This document shows, in pieces, positions 9,184 to 19,400 of a stretch of DNA of 64,000 bases (positions within the stretch are counted from its first letter, which is position 1; every line of letters starts with the position of its first letter). The notes beneath the pieces were generated by a model, which had not been told where the DNA came from, ran no database searches, and saw only the letters and a list, made by a program, of their open reading frames with translations. Both the position numbers and the translations under genes were made by a program. This DNA comes from Sphingobacterium sp. UT-1RO-CII-1 (lineage in GTDB: Bacteria; Bacteroidota; Bacteroidia; Sphingobacteriales; Sphingobacteriaceae): contig NZ_JAPPVJ010000003.1 of NCBI RefSeq assembly GCF_026711005.1, positions 124,001 through 188,000 on the forward strand. The letters run 5' to 3'.

Positions 9184-10647
9184 TTACCTCAGTTCATTTA
9201 CAGTATATGTAATAATTTTATTATGAAGCGAGTCTCGTTTATTTTTTGAAAACAAAGAATCTAATTGTATTTCATAAACAAAACCTTTTTGCATACTCTC
9301 AAAGTCTAAAAAAACTTCATTACCTTTAATAAGAATGTCCTGTACCTTGACTTTATGTAAATCTATCTGTTCTGAGCCATATTTTTCATGATAATGATAC
9401 CTATATCTCTTAACTTGAACTAATGAATCAAGATTAACATTCCTAATTTTTTCGGTAAAAGTAAGTTTAAAACCCTTACTAAGTAAAGAAACATCTTTAA
9501 CATCAAACATCCTACGTTTTGAGAAGGATATTTTCTGAATTCCCCGGTCCCCTAGCCAACCATGATCAGATTGACCTACCCAAAGACTACCATCAGGTCC
9601 AAAAGCCAAACGATTATTCCCCTTTCTTAACCCTTCTCCATCAATAAATGGTGTTACAGCTCCTTGTATAATTCCATTCACTTCTTCCGGTATAACCCGC
9701 ACCAAGCGCTCTTGATTCATTTCTCCTACAATAAATTGTCCTTCAAAATCTTTTAAATAATCGTTATTTTTAATTAATACTGGCTGTGTTGGGGAATTTG
9801 CAATAACATTATGTGGAAATATAATCATAGGTTTCTTTCGCAAAGAATCTAGTACATCGACAGAAAGTTCAAATGGGTTCCCTTGATTCCATCCCTCAGT
9901 CCATATTAAACTTGCAGGTTGTCCATAAAACCCTCCTTTTTCAACATAGTACAATGGGCTTGAAGCGACCCAGTCACCTTGATTATCTGTAACGTATAGC
10001 CTGTCCTTACTATCTATAAGTAAACCGTTAGGGGATCTAAATCCCGATGCATATGGAATAACTTGTCCTTGTTTAGTTAGTTGTATAACCCAGCCCCTAT
10101 AAGGAACGACTGAAAACATTCCCCCTCTCTTACTCTTACCATCCATGTTTAATTTCCCCCGAACAATTTTAGAAATTCCTCCTCCCGAAGAAGATGCATT
10201 CAACGCTATATACAAGTTACCTTTACTATCTCGGACAGGTCCATAAGTAAATTCATGATAATTCCCAGTCAATCCGTAACCATCATAAACAGTCTCAAAA
10301 TAATCTGCCGTTCCATCTCCATCTGTATCTTTAACTCTAGTTAATTCAGGCAGTTGCATAACCAGTACCGAAGTAGAATCTTCGACTAAAATGCCTAATG
10401 GCTCATGTAAACCTCGTGCAAAAAGTTTCCATTCCTTACTTTCAGGATTATAAATCATAATTTCGCCCCTCATAAAAGAGGCAACTAACTTACCATCTGG
10501 CATAAAATCAAGTGCTCCCACTTCTGCAGTAAGGCCATCAGGCATTTCCACATCTTCAATAGTATAAGGGGACAAATATGATAAGTTTTCCACATCATTC
10601 TTACATGATACAAATAGGAACACAACAATCAAATATAAATATCTCAT
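9184..10647 (-). CDS. Lipoprotein with glucose/sorbosone-dehydrogenase-like beta-propeller
   Basis: 487 residues. The lipoprotein signal is short (FLFVSC, Cys about 15). The body is a six-bladed quinoprotein-like propeller: MPDGLTAEVGALDFMPDGKLVASF, ASGFRSPNGLLIDSKDRLYVTDNQGDW and LAFGPDGSLWVGQSDHGW are blade signatures. A DTDGDGTAD segment could bind calcium. Related proteins oxidise sugars or alcohols with PQQ, but other members only bind ligands, so activity is not certain. It overlaps the cupredoxin gene upstream by 4 bp (ATGA), so the two are translationally coupled and probably form a redox pair in the periplasm. It is the last gene of the cassette. Confidence 0.75.
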   Translation of the reverse strand: MRYLYLIVVFLFVSCKNDVENLSYLSPYTIEDVEMPDGLTAEVGALDFMPDGKLVASFMRGEIMIYNPESKEWKLFARGLHEPLGILVEDSTSVLVMQLPELTRVKDTDGDGTADYFETVYDGYGLTGNYHEFTYGPVRDSKGNLYIALNASSSGGGISKIVRGKLNMDGKSKRGGMFSVVPYRGWVIQLTKQGQVIPYASGFRSPNGLLIDSKDRLYVTDNQGDWVASSPLYYVEKGGFYGQPASLIWTEGWNQGNPFELSVDVLDSLRKKPMIIFPHNVIANSPTQPVLIKNNDYLKDFEGQFIVGEMNQERLVRVIPEEVNGIIQGAVTPFIDGEGLRKGNNRLAFGPDGSLWVGQSDHGWLGDRGIQKISFSKRRMFDVKDVSLLSKGFKLTFTEKIRNVNLDSLVQVKRYRYHYHEKYGSEQIDLHKVKVQDILIKGNEVFLDFESMQKGFVYEIQLDSLFSKNKRDSLHNKIITYTVNELR

Positions 10648-11783
10648 TTTTCAAGCTTTAGTAAAACAGAAAAACTTTGTGCATCTTCTGCCTTCATTTC
10701 AATTTTATTGCCAACGAGTTTTTTGCCTTTATAAAAATATTCAACCTTTGGTGTAGCTGTATAATTAAAATATACATTCTGTTCTAACCCTAGAATTCGA
10801 AACTCTCTTAATAGAGCTTGTCCGTGCTCTACATCTTTAATAGTTTCATATATATCTACATCATCAAGTGTATAATGAAGTTCTAAATATCCCCCTTTAA
10901 CAATCTTATAACCTTTAAAAGCGACTTTGTTCTTTACATTATTTCCTATAATTTCTATCGGAACTTGAACCTTTTCATTATAAAAAACATTTCCTAATAT
11001 TTTAGATCTTGCATCTTTATGCCCTTTCCATATGTCTGTATTGTCCACAAAATCACCTTCCCATACAAGCACCAATTTACAACTACTAGCATCCCAACAA
11101 TAAGACAATCTATGAGGTAAGTGCATTATAATGGCAGCTGGGCTCACCCCTTCTATATAAGTTCGGTAATAATAAGGAGGTTTTAGTGAAAAAGGATGAG
11201 CTACAGTTGCAGTCTTTTCAACAGTTCTTCTACTTTCAGGAATATTCCCATCAATTGTTATATCAGGCATTGATGCCTGATTACTCACATACATAGCTCC
11301 GTACATAATCGTTCCATGTCCAGGAACGGTACAGACATAAGGATATATACCTTCTTTATCAGGAGCAACAAACTCTAATATTTTACTTTCTTTGCCTTGT
11401 AAAATAGGCAAAGCCCATAATACATCTTCTGTTGCGGGGTTATAATTCTTATTATGCCCATCACTTCCCAACCTATTTGCTTTTGCAACAACACGTTCGC
11501 GACTACCTGGTAATAAAATCAATAAATTATGATCCATATCATCGGTATTGGTAAACGAAATTTTCACTTTCTGCTTTGGTTTCACATGAAATCTCACTTT
11601 ATCAAATTGCAAACCTGGCAGAACGCTTAATTCTATTGTAGCTTTATTTTCATTAGATTGCGAAAACAAAAAACTAGTGTTAATACAGCAGGCACACAGT
11701 ATAAGAAAAAAAACCTTCCACTCATTGATTTTCAAAACATTTTGAAAAAATATTTTAAGCGGTCTCTTATCCAGAAGAATCAT
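10644..11783 (-). CDS. Azurin/plastocyanin-like cupredoxin with extra C-terminal domain
   Basis: 379 residues. A hydrophobic segment at about 24-41 acts as signal or anchor. Residues 47-168 form a cupredoxin domain with a complete azurin-type copper site: His85 followed by Asn (DHNLLI), Cys151, His156 and Met160 in YVCTVPGHGTIM, with azurin spacing. The C-terminal 200 residues are a beta-rich domain not assigned to a family. Type I copper proteins carry single electrons in the periplasm. The overlap with the quinoprotein gene downstream suggests it accepts electrons from that dehydrogenase or from the cytochrome c domain encoded at 23560-25080. Confidence 0.8.
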   Translation of the reverse strand: MILLDKRPLKIFFQNVLKINEWKVFFLILCACCINTSFLFSQSNENKATIELSVLPGLQFDKVRFHVKPKQKVKISFTNTDDMDHNLLILLPGSRERVVAKANRLGSDGHNKNYNPATEDVLWALPILQGKESKILEFVAPDKEGIYPYVCTVPGHGTIMYGAMYVSNQASMPDITIDGNIPESRRTVEKTATVAHPFSLKPPYYYRTYIEGVSPAAIIMHLPHRLSYCWDASSCKLVLVWEGDFVDNTDIWKGHKDARSKILGNVFYNEKVQVPIEIIGNNVKNKVAFKGYKIVKGGYLELHYTLDDVDIYETIKDVEHGQALLREFRILGLEQNVYFNYTATPKVEYFYKGKKLVGNKIEMKAEDAQSFSVLLKLEK

Positions 11784-11804
11784 AATTAATGATTTAAATT
11801 AACA

Positions 11805-13190
11805 CTATTTCTTAAAAAATTGTTGATAATAAGACGACGTATCAAAGATCCCTCCGCTAGATGCGTAAAAATCATCATCAAGTTCAAAAACCCCTTGTTT
11901 GACTTTTGTCCATTCTGCTCCTGACATAGGATGTTTTCCAAACATATCGTCCCAATTAATATAATTCATATCTCCGTTAGTTTCCATCATCCCCATACCT
12001 AATTGAGGAAATGGCGCAATACTTCCTGCGATGTTTTTGTTCCAATCAATTAAAATGGGGTTCACTGTCAAATCTGCACATAAACAAGGAATACCATGAT
12101 CATTCGCCACCTTAGCAATTTGAGCTGTTAAACTTAAAGTTTTTGCTATCCCTTTCAATACAAAAGCGCTATAACCAAGTTTTATCTTTCGCATAGCGTC
12201 TTCCACTGTATGTATGCTTTCATCCGCTGCAATCATCACCCCAATGTCTGAAACATCTTCGTTGTTTGATTCTACAAAAGGCTCTTCATACAGTAAAATA
12301 TGCTCAAATGCACCTATTTTTTTCGCATGATCCAAGTATCTATTTAAACGTTCTTTCGTATCATACCGGGCATTGGCATCCATAGTATAATAAACTTTGC
12401 CATTCAGAGTCTGCGAAGTCCTTACTCCTTTTAAAACATTATGAACCTCGGTAAGTCTCTTACAATCCTTTACTAACATTTCTTCCTGACTACCAGGTGC
12501 ACCAGTTTTGAATTTAAATATAAAGTAACCATTGTCCGCCGCTTTCTCAATGTCTTCAATTTTCATATCATAAGGTATCTGGTACATAATAGCTACCTTT
12601 TGATTTTTATAGGAAAAAGTATCTTTATACTTTTCGGGAAATAGATCATAAAAAGTCGACAGTTTGTTTTCTTTTGCGTACAACATCCACAATGCGTTAT
12701 CAACACTCACACAAGCATTATACACAAAATTAATATTGAGATCAGACCTATTTGTAATCTGTTTAGCTTTGTGGTATAATTCTGGTATAATTAACTCCAA
12801 TGTATCCATGGGGTTTGTGATTTTCATCTTTGACAATATCGCTAATGCTTGATTTGTTAAAGCAAACATAATAGCGTTACCGTTGGCTTCAGTATGTTCT
12901 TCAAAAATATTGGGATCTCCATATAAAACACTTTGAGTCCCTAAACCAATACTATGCATCCCCGTCTCACTACTTAACATCACAGCTACCTGCCATAATT
13001 CTGTAAGGTACCCACCTTTCAGACCTAAAGGAATCCTTAACTTCTCTCTCTCAAAATCACTATCAAATTTTCTAATTCTAATTTCTATTTCTTCTTCCAT
13101 GTCTGTTTCAAAAAAAGATTCTTTATGACCAACAACATTTATAAACCCATAAACTAAAGCACTACTTTTTATAAATTTCCTTCTATTCAT
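11805..13190 (-). CDS. Enolase-superfamily (mandelate racemase/muconate cycloisomerase-like) enzyme
   Basis: About 461 residues from MNRRKFIKSS; eleven upstream codons to 13223 look like leader. The N-terminus has a Tat-like RRK motif but a short hydrophobic core, so export is uncertain. Superfamily residues are visible: the KxK pair in FIFKFKTG, then metal ligands Asp in YTMDANARY, Glu in LLYEEPF and Asp/Glu in IAADES. Such enzymes abstract an alpha-proton from carboxylates, for example dehydrating sugar acids or epimerising dipeptides. With a DapA-like aldolase in the same cassette, sugar-acid dehydration is an attractive guess, but the substrate cannot be read from sequence. Confidence 0.8.
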   Translation of the reverse strand: MNRRKFIKSSALVYGFINVVGHKESFFETDMEEEIEIRIRKFDSDFEREKLRIPLGLKGGYLTELWQVAVMLSSETGMHSIGLGTQSVLYGDPNIFEEHTEANGNAIMFALTNQALAILSKMKITNPMDTLELIIPELYHKAKQITNRSDLNINFVYNACVSVDNALWMLYAKENKLSTFYDLFPEKYKDTFSYKNQKVAIMYQIPYDMKIEDIEKAADNGYFIFKFKTGAPGSQEEMLVKDCKRLTEVHNVLKGVRTSQTLNGKVYYTMDANARYDTKERLNRYLDHAKKIGAFEHILLYEEPFVESNNEDVSDIGVMIAADESIHTVEDAMRKIKLGYSAFVLKGIAKTLSLTAQIAKVANDHGIPCLCADLTVNPILIDWNKNIAGSIAPFPQLGMGMMETNGDMNYINWDDMFGKHPMSGAEWTKVKQGVFELDDDFYASSGGIFDTSSYYQQFFKK

Positions 13191-13329
13191 AATTAGATTC
13201 ATACAACTACCTAGTAAATACAAACTTTCCTAAACCTAACAACGAAAATTCACAAAATATTTAGCGAATCACTTAAGATAATACAAAGTAGATAAAACAT
13301 ATTTTCACCTCATTAAAATATATACCACG

Positions 13330-14463
13330 TTAATTCTTCAACCACTTTTGAAAGAATTTCACTCCTGGTTCAACAATAGCTTCATGACCACCTTCATGCA
13401 TAATCATCTCAATTCTATCTTCTATTCCAAGCTTTTTATAATGTTGGGCTGCACGTTCATACTCTTCCATCACTTGTGGCCAGTAGGCTATTTGATCTTT
13501 TTTACCGTGTTGTATCTGTAGGGGACGTGGTGCAATCAAAGACACAACATCATCATCTCTAAACTCATCCAGCCAGCCAGTCATATATACATAATCTTCT
13601 TTAGTGCCAATAAAACTGGTATATCTTTTATCAGGAACAATCATTTTATTCAATCTTTCGTTAAACCAAGCTGAAACAATTGATGCTTTAATACGTGGTT
13701 CAAGCGGTGTCCAAAACATAGTAGCCATTCCGCCCAAAGATATTCCCCACATACCAACTCGCTCGGAGTCAATACGTGGATCTTGGAGTGCTAAATCAAG
13801 AAGAAACTGCATCCTAACAAGCTCAACGCCCGGTATACTGGTTTTAGCAAGCCTTGCATACCTTTCAATATTATTCCGTCGCTCTATGGAACGTAAATTT
13901 AACGGAGATAATACTGCAAAACCGGCTTCAACTAAAGCTTTTGCATAAGCGTGATAATTCTTCCCATTCTCAAATGGGGTTTCCGATCCGCTACCAATAC
14001 CATGTTGCGCTATAATTATAGGCACTGGTTTTTCTTTAGACGCCCCATTGGGAAGTGCCAACATTCCTTCTGCATAAATTCCACCTAACGGGATACGAAT
14101 CCATTCTCCCTCAACGCCATTAACGACATAGGGGGTGCGCTCAGGCGATCCACTTTGTTTTAATAGAGGTGGTTTAATGACCTCTTCCCACCTACGCCTA
14201 TTAGCTTCAACACTTCTTAAAAAACTTCCAATATTTGTGTAGTCTCTATTCCATTTTATTGATGCACGTTCTTTATATCCATTGATAATCTCATTTGTGA
14301 AGTAATCTGACAGCTGCTTTTCATACCGATCTATTCGTTTATCGTCTTCTTCCTGAGTAAGTGTTTTTTCCTGAGCTAAAAGAACTACACTAAAACTAAA
14401 CAAAGCAATAAAAGTTAAGCAATATCCTTTGGTGAATAAGCTAGTAAGTTGATTTCCTTTCAT
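13330..14463 (-). CDS. Secreted alpha/beta-hydrolase (acetyl-xylan/carbohydrate esterase-like)
   Basis: 377 residues. A signal peptide (about 1-31, ending VVLLAQ) is followed by a helical N-terminal part and an alpha/beta-hydrolase domain. The nucleophile elbow is MWGISLGG, the acid is likely Asp in HGKKDQIAYW, and the His lies in HEGGHEAIVE. An oxyanion-type HG is seen in IIIAQHGIGSG. Similar secreted hydrolases in SusCD loci remove ester substituents such as acetyl or methyl-glucuronoyl groups from plant sugars; the exact ester is unknown. The gene is preceded by the remnant at 14541-14642 and the SusD terminator. Confidence 0.8.
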   Translation of the reverse strand: MKGNQLTSLFTKGYCLTFIALFSFSVVLLAQEKTLTQEEDDKRIDRYEKQLSDYFTNEIINGYKERASIKWNRDYTNIGSFLRSVEANRRRWEEVIKPPLLKQSGSPERTPYVVNGVEGEWIRIPLGGIYAEGMLALPNGASKEKPVPIIIAQHGIGSGSETPFENGKNYHAYAKALVEAGFAVLSPLNLRSIERRNNIERYARLAKTSIPGVELVRMQFLLDLALQDPRIDSERVGMWGISLGGMATMFWTPLEPRIKASIVSAWFNERLNKMIVPDKRYTSFIGTKEDYVYMTGWLDEFRDDDVVSLIAPRPLQIQHGKKDQIAYWPQVMEEYERAAQHYKKLGIEDRIEMIMHEGGHEAIVEPGVKFFQKWLKN

Positions 14464-14540
14464 ATTTGTATAATCATTCTTTTTTTGTATTCTATCGAAT
14501 ATTCATCTGCAATAAGATTGCTGTATTTCATACTTGCTCT

Positions 14541-14642
14541 AAAAAATGTTCTTTATAACCAACAACATTTAAAAGCCCATAAATTAAAACACTACTTTTA
14601 CAAATTTATTTCTCTTCATTATATACTATATTCCTACAACTT
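14541..14642 (-). pseudogene. Remnant duplicate of the enolase-gene 5' end
   Basis: This stretch aligns, with roughly 80 per cent identity by eye, to 13111-13207, the first codons and leader of the enolase-superfamily gene. Read on the minus strand from ATG at 14619-14617 it gives an N-terminus resembling that enzyme, but in-frame stops and small indels break it. It lies in the gap between SusD and the secreted hydrolase and is evidently a relic of duplication or rearrangement. Confidence 0.7.
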
Positions 14643-14697
14643 CATTTAATAGTAGCTAGTTTCAAATAGTTGAAGTACAAAATATTCAAGGTTTGTT

Positions 14698-14744
14698 AAA
14701 ATGATTTATTTACTGATAATCTATATCAGTAAATAAATCATTTT
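14698..14744 (-). terminator. Terminator of the SusC-SusD unit of the LacI cassette
   Basis: A perfect 21-bp inverted repeat (14698-14718 with 14724-14744, 5-nt loop) begins 13 bases after the SusD stop codon. The minus-strand product ends in TTTT. This separates SusCD from the downstream hydrolase-enolase-cupredoxin genes, which probably have their own promoter. Confidence 0.85.
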
Positions 14745-14757
14745 CCTCACACAATCA

Positions 14758-16491
14758 TCATTTTTTCCAACCAGGATTTTGCGTTAGCTTATTGTTCAAC
14801 ACAATTTGACTTTCAGGAATGCAGTCTAAATAATCTCTATCTAATTGAAATCCGTAACCTGAAGGAATTGCCTTTTGATATGGATCCATAAAGCCTTCTT
14901 GATCTTCATAAAAAGGGTTCTTTGCTATTTGACTTGCCAAAAAGCCTTTTGGTCGCTTACCTACAATCAACTCTTTCGCCGCTGCCCAACGTGCGATATC
15001 ATTCCAACGAAACCCCTCTCCTAAAAGTTCAATTCTACGCTCTCTTCTAATTTCATTTATAAGAGGAGATAGAGTTGGAAAATGCCAGTTAGGATCTATT
15101 GCTATTGAAGCAATATCAATATTAGGCATACCAACACGCTCCCGTAATAGCTTAATAGTTTTATCAACATCAGCCTGTACGATAGACCCTAGCTCAGCTT
15201 TTGCTTCAACATAATTCAATAAAACTTCTGCATAGCGAAACAAAATAGATGGAGTTTCTTCATATTGTTGTACATGATAAATCACCTGAGGATCATACCC
15301 TTTCTGGAGAATATATCCGGTAGGAGCATTATGATCTGCGTTACTATTTAACTTTGAATACACGATAGACCAATTATCAGTGCCAGCATTCGCATATACC
15401 TTCCATATCTGATCGGGAGATGCTACAGTTTGCCTAAAACGTAAATCTCGATTTTCCATTTCTGCAGTAATGTTAGTATACCCCTGAAACAATGTATTTC
15501 CAGCAATAGACTTTCCATCAATACATAAATAATCGTCAATGGCACTTTTTGCTACAGATTTTCCCAATGGTAGAGACATTCGAAAATTACGATCATTAGT
15601 AAAACTACCATCGCCTCGTGACAAGTTATTATCATATTTTCGCCAGAACATAACTTCACTATTTGCTGAGTAGTCTCTTTGAATAAATAAGTTCTTATAG
15701 TCTATTTCAGGATTTCCCGTATTATAAATCGAGTACAGTCCTGACTCCATAATCTTACCTGCCGCCTCTACTGCTTTAGTCAAGTATTTGTTTGGGTCTG
15801 CATTTTGAACAGCAAACTCAGTCCCTTTATGATATTTTTGCCAAGTTCCTTCATATAATGCTACACGGCTTTGCATTAATAATGCTATCCATTTATTAAC
15901 CCTTTCGTACCCATTAGTTCTCTCTCCTGACAAATACATTGCAGCTGTATCCAAGCATGCAATAATACGATCAGCAACAATATCTCGGGATGTCCGCTCA
16001 TTATATAATTCGGGCGAACTCGTACCTAAATCAATATCTAACCATTGTATATCGCCATAACTTTTCAAAAGATTAAAATAAGCCACTGCTTTAAAATAAT
16101 AAGCTTCTCCTACATACTGCTTATAACTATCAAAGGGGTGTAAGTCCTCAATTTTTTTATAGTGTGTCATAAAATAATTCACACTTCTAATATTTCCAAA
16201 CCCTATACTTCCAGTAGTAATAATAGGTCGAGTTCCTTGTAAGCGAACATTAGGCGTAGCTCCTACTAAGTCATCACTATCATAATCATTACCATGGTTA
16301 GCATATTTTGGAAAAAAAGTCGCATTATAAAACTGATTCACATACGTCTCTAAATGTTCAGGTTTCTCAAAAAACATCTCTGATGCCACCTGATCCAAAG
16401 GAGGCCGTTCCAAAAAGCTATCATTACAAGCTGCTAACAAACACAATGAGATAAAGCCTATAAATATTTTTAAAGTTTTCATAACCATCAT
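14758..16491 (-). CDS. SusD/RagB-family surface lipoprotein
   Basis: 577 residues; the start could also be the ATG three codons in. A lipoprotein signal ends LLAAC (Cys about 22), then NDSFLERPPLD, the usual SusD opening. TPR-like helices follow, with YFKAVAYFNLLKSYGDIQW and FRYAEVLLNYVEAKAELG as family signatures, and the C-terminal RRERRIELLGEGFRWNDIARW block. It is the lid lipoprotein over the SusC channel encoded just upstream; the two genes overlap by one base. The substrate is unknown, but cassette content suggests an esterified sugar or sugar acid. Confidence 0.95.
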   Translation of the reverse strand: MMVMKTLKIFIGFISLCLLAACNDSFLERPPLDQVASEMFFEKPEHLETYVNQFYNATFFPKYANHGNDYDSDDLVGATPNVRLQGTRPIITTGSIGFGNIRSVNYFMTHYKKIEDLHPFDSYKQYVGEAYYFKAVAYFNLLKSYGDIQWLDIDLGTSSPELYNERTSRDIVADRIIACLDTAAMYLSGERTNGYERVNKWIALLMQSRVALYEGTWQKYHKGTEFAVQNADPNKYLTKAVEAAGKIMESGLYSIYNTGNPEIDYKNLFIQRDYSANSEVMFWRKYDNNLSRGDGSFTNDRNFRMSLPLGKSVAKSAIDDYLCIDGKSIAGNTLFQGYTNITAEMENRDLRFRQTVASPDQIWKVYANAGTDNWSIVYSKLNSNADHNAPTGYILQKGYDPQVIYHVQQYEETPSILFRYAEVLLNYVEAKAELGSIVQADVDKTIKLLRERVGMPNIDIASIAIDPNWHFPTLSPLINEIRRERRIELLGEGFRWNDIARWAAAKELIVGKRPKGFLASQIAKNPFYEDQEGFMDPYQKAIPSGYGFQLDRDYLDCIPESQIVLNNKLTQNPGWKK

Positions 16492-19400
16492 TAATTTAAT
16501 GTAATATTAACACCAAAAGAAAAAACCTTACTCATTGGATAAATCACACCATTTGTAAGATATCCTCCTTCTCGACTATCTGAAGCCATAGCAGTTTCCG
16601 GATCAAATACTTTATCCAATCCTGAAAACGTCAATAGATTTTCTCCCGAAAAATATACTCTCGCCTTACTAAAAATATTTTTTGTTACTGATTGTGGAAT
16701 GGTATAACCTATCTGCAAGTTTTTCAAGCGTATATACCCTGCATTTTGCAAATAGCGATCTTGCACCTGCCTATTCTTATTCGTCTCTGGAGTAAAATAG
16801 GGTTTTGGTAAATAAGCGTCTGTATTGGGGCCTAATATATTTGTTTCATCAGCTGGGCGCCAATAGTCTAATGCAGGAGAATGTCTATAAAGACCTGATG
16901 ATGCCCACGCTCCTGTCGTACCCCAGAATAGCGGAGAACTTGCTTCTGGGTAGAACTCCCTTTTCAAAATGCCTTGCCAAAACATATTAAAATCTATACC
17001 TTTCCAACTGGCGCCTAAATTTATACCAACATTATAACGTGGACTTTTATTCCCGATTACTTTTAAGTCTCCCCGTTCACTCAAAGTCCGACTTCCTTCA
17101 TCAATAGTACCATCACCACTTAAGTCTTTATACTGAATATCTCCTGGTCTCCAATCTTTATGATATCTAGATTGGTCAGCCATATTTTTCGCTTGTTCTG
17201 CAGTTTGAATGATGCCCTCGGTTTCAAACCCCCAAATTTCACCATATTTTTTTCCTGCATACCAAGTATCAAATCTTTCTGTAAGATTTAAATATCTTGT
17301 AATTGTTGTTCTACTATCTCCGAGAGCTAACTTCACATTGTAATTAAACTCTGACCCTATCTTATCATTCCATCCCAGTACTAGCTCAAACCCTTTTGTC
17401 GACAAATCAGCATTATTTGTTACAGGTGTACCTGTTCCTAATAAAAATGGCAAGTCATATGCTGCTCCTAACATATCGTAGGTTCTTCTGTCATACCAAT
17501 CAAAACTTAGATCTAAACGAGAGTTTAACAACCTAGTTTCTACACCGAAATTCAATGTTGTTATTGTCTCCCAAGTTATATCATCACTAATTAAAGCAGG
17601 AACATTAGCATATTGCGGACGTTTATTTCCCATAATCCAGGGACCTTCTCCTACAATCCCCAATTTATCATAGAATAAATGGTTGGCTATATTCTGATTT
17701 CCTAAAGACCCGTACGAAACTCGCACCTTAAAGTATTCTAAATAAGGAGAAATAGGTTTCCAAAAATCCTCTTTTGAAACGGTGTATCCAACGGATGCAG
17801 AAGGGAAAAAACCGAATCTTTTTTCTTTTGGAAAGCGAGAGGAACCGCTATACCTTCCACTTAGTTCAACTAAATATTTCTCATCATAGTTATAGTTTAA
17901 GCGCCCAAAAACACCACGATTAGACCAATCGGCCATATTGTCTGTAGCAATCACCCCTCCTAATGATGTTTTAATAGAGGGATAATTATCTACCACAGGA
18001 GACGTCCCAGTGGCAGATAAGCCTGTTGTTAATGCTTCCTCTTGCTCATAACCAGCCATTACATTAAAGTAATGTTTATCCAATTGCTGCTCATAAGAAG
18101 ATACTAAGTTTAAAATTTTATAAACATATTCTGAATAAGCAGATGTATAGACTGACTCTGGCTTACCGATATTTCCCAAAGAACCATCGCCTAACTCCAC
18201 CATTACTGGCTTAGGATTTGCACTAGCTTTAGTATTTCTAATATTATAATTATAATTAAACACTGTTTTCCAGCCTTTAACCGGTTCCAATTCTGCACCA
18301 ATATTTGCTAAAAAATCACTTCTTTTACTTTTATCTCTTCCTGAATCCTCCAACAAACGTACTAGTGGACTTTGTACAGTACCGTTAATATTATAATGAG
18401 GCATCATTGGCGCAAACATTAACATTTCTCTAAAGGTATGCTCTCGTCCTACAGTAGTCTCTCCCATAGGGTAGTCTGTATCAGATTGAGCCCATTTTAA
18501 ACTTGAATTTATACGTAACCAATCTGTAACTTCTGTTGAAAGATTCGATAATAAATTATATCTTCTATAATGGTCATGACCAAATGCGTATGTACCATTT
18601 TGCTTAGTATACCCTGCTGACAAAAAATATTGAGTCTTTGCTGAACCTCCTGAGACATTAATGTTATGTTTATGACTGATTGAGTTATTTCCCATTAACA
18701 AATGAGGCCAGTCATTATTAGCATTACCATTTCTTCGTCCTGCCCAAATATTATCTATTGGATTATCAGGGTCGTACTCATATGGAAATGTCCCATCTAA
18801 GTACCCTTTTATCCGTTCCATCTGTTCATCACTATAAACTGGAGCTAAGCCAGCATTAGCATTTGCCTGATTATAAACAGTTGCCCAGGTGTAAGAATCA
18901 ATAAAATGAGGTAGACGAAGAAGAGAGTTTAAAGAAAAATTATTTGAATAACTAACTTGCGTATTGTCAGACTGCTTTCCTTTTTTTGTTGTAATAAGAA
19001 CTACACCATACGGCGCACGAGACCCATATACTGCAGCAGCAGAAGCATCTTTAAGTACGGATACACTCTCTACGGTTTCTGGGTCCACACTATTAATATC
19101 TACTTCAACACCATCAACCAATACTAAAGGCGAACTATTGCCATTCAATGAGCCAACACCTCTTATATTCCACCCACTTGCAGCCCCAGGCTCACCTCCA
19201 CGCATTCCCATATTGATATTCATATTAGGAGAAGCTCCTTTTATTAGATCTGATACATTAGCTGACGGCCGATTAGTTAATGCCTCTCCAGACACAACAT
19301 CAACGGCAGCAGTCATATGTGATCTTTTTTGTGTACCATAACCTACAACTACAACTTCATCTAAAGTCGCTTCGTCCTGTTCTAAAACAATATCGAATGA

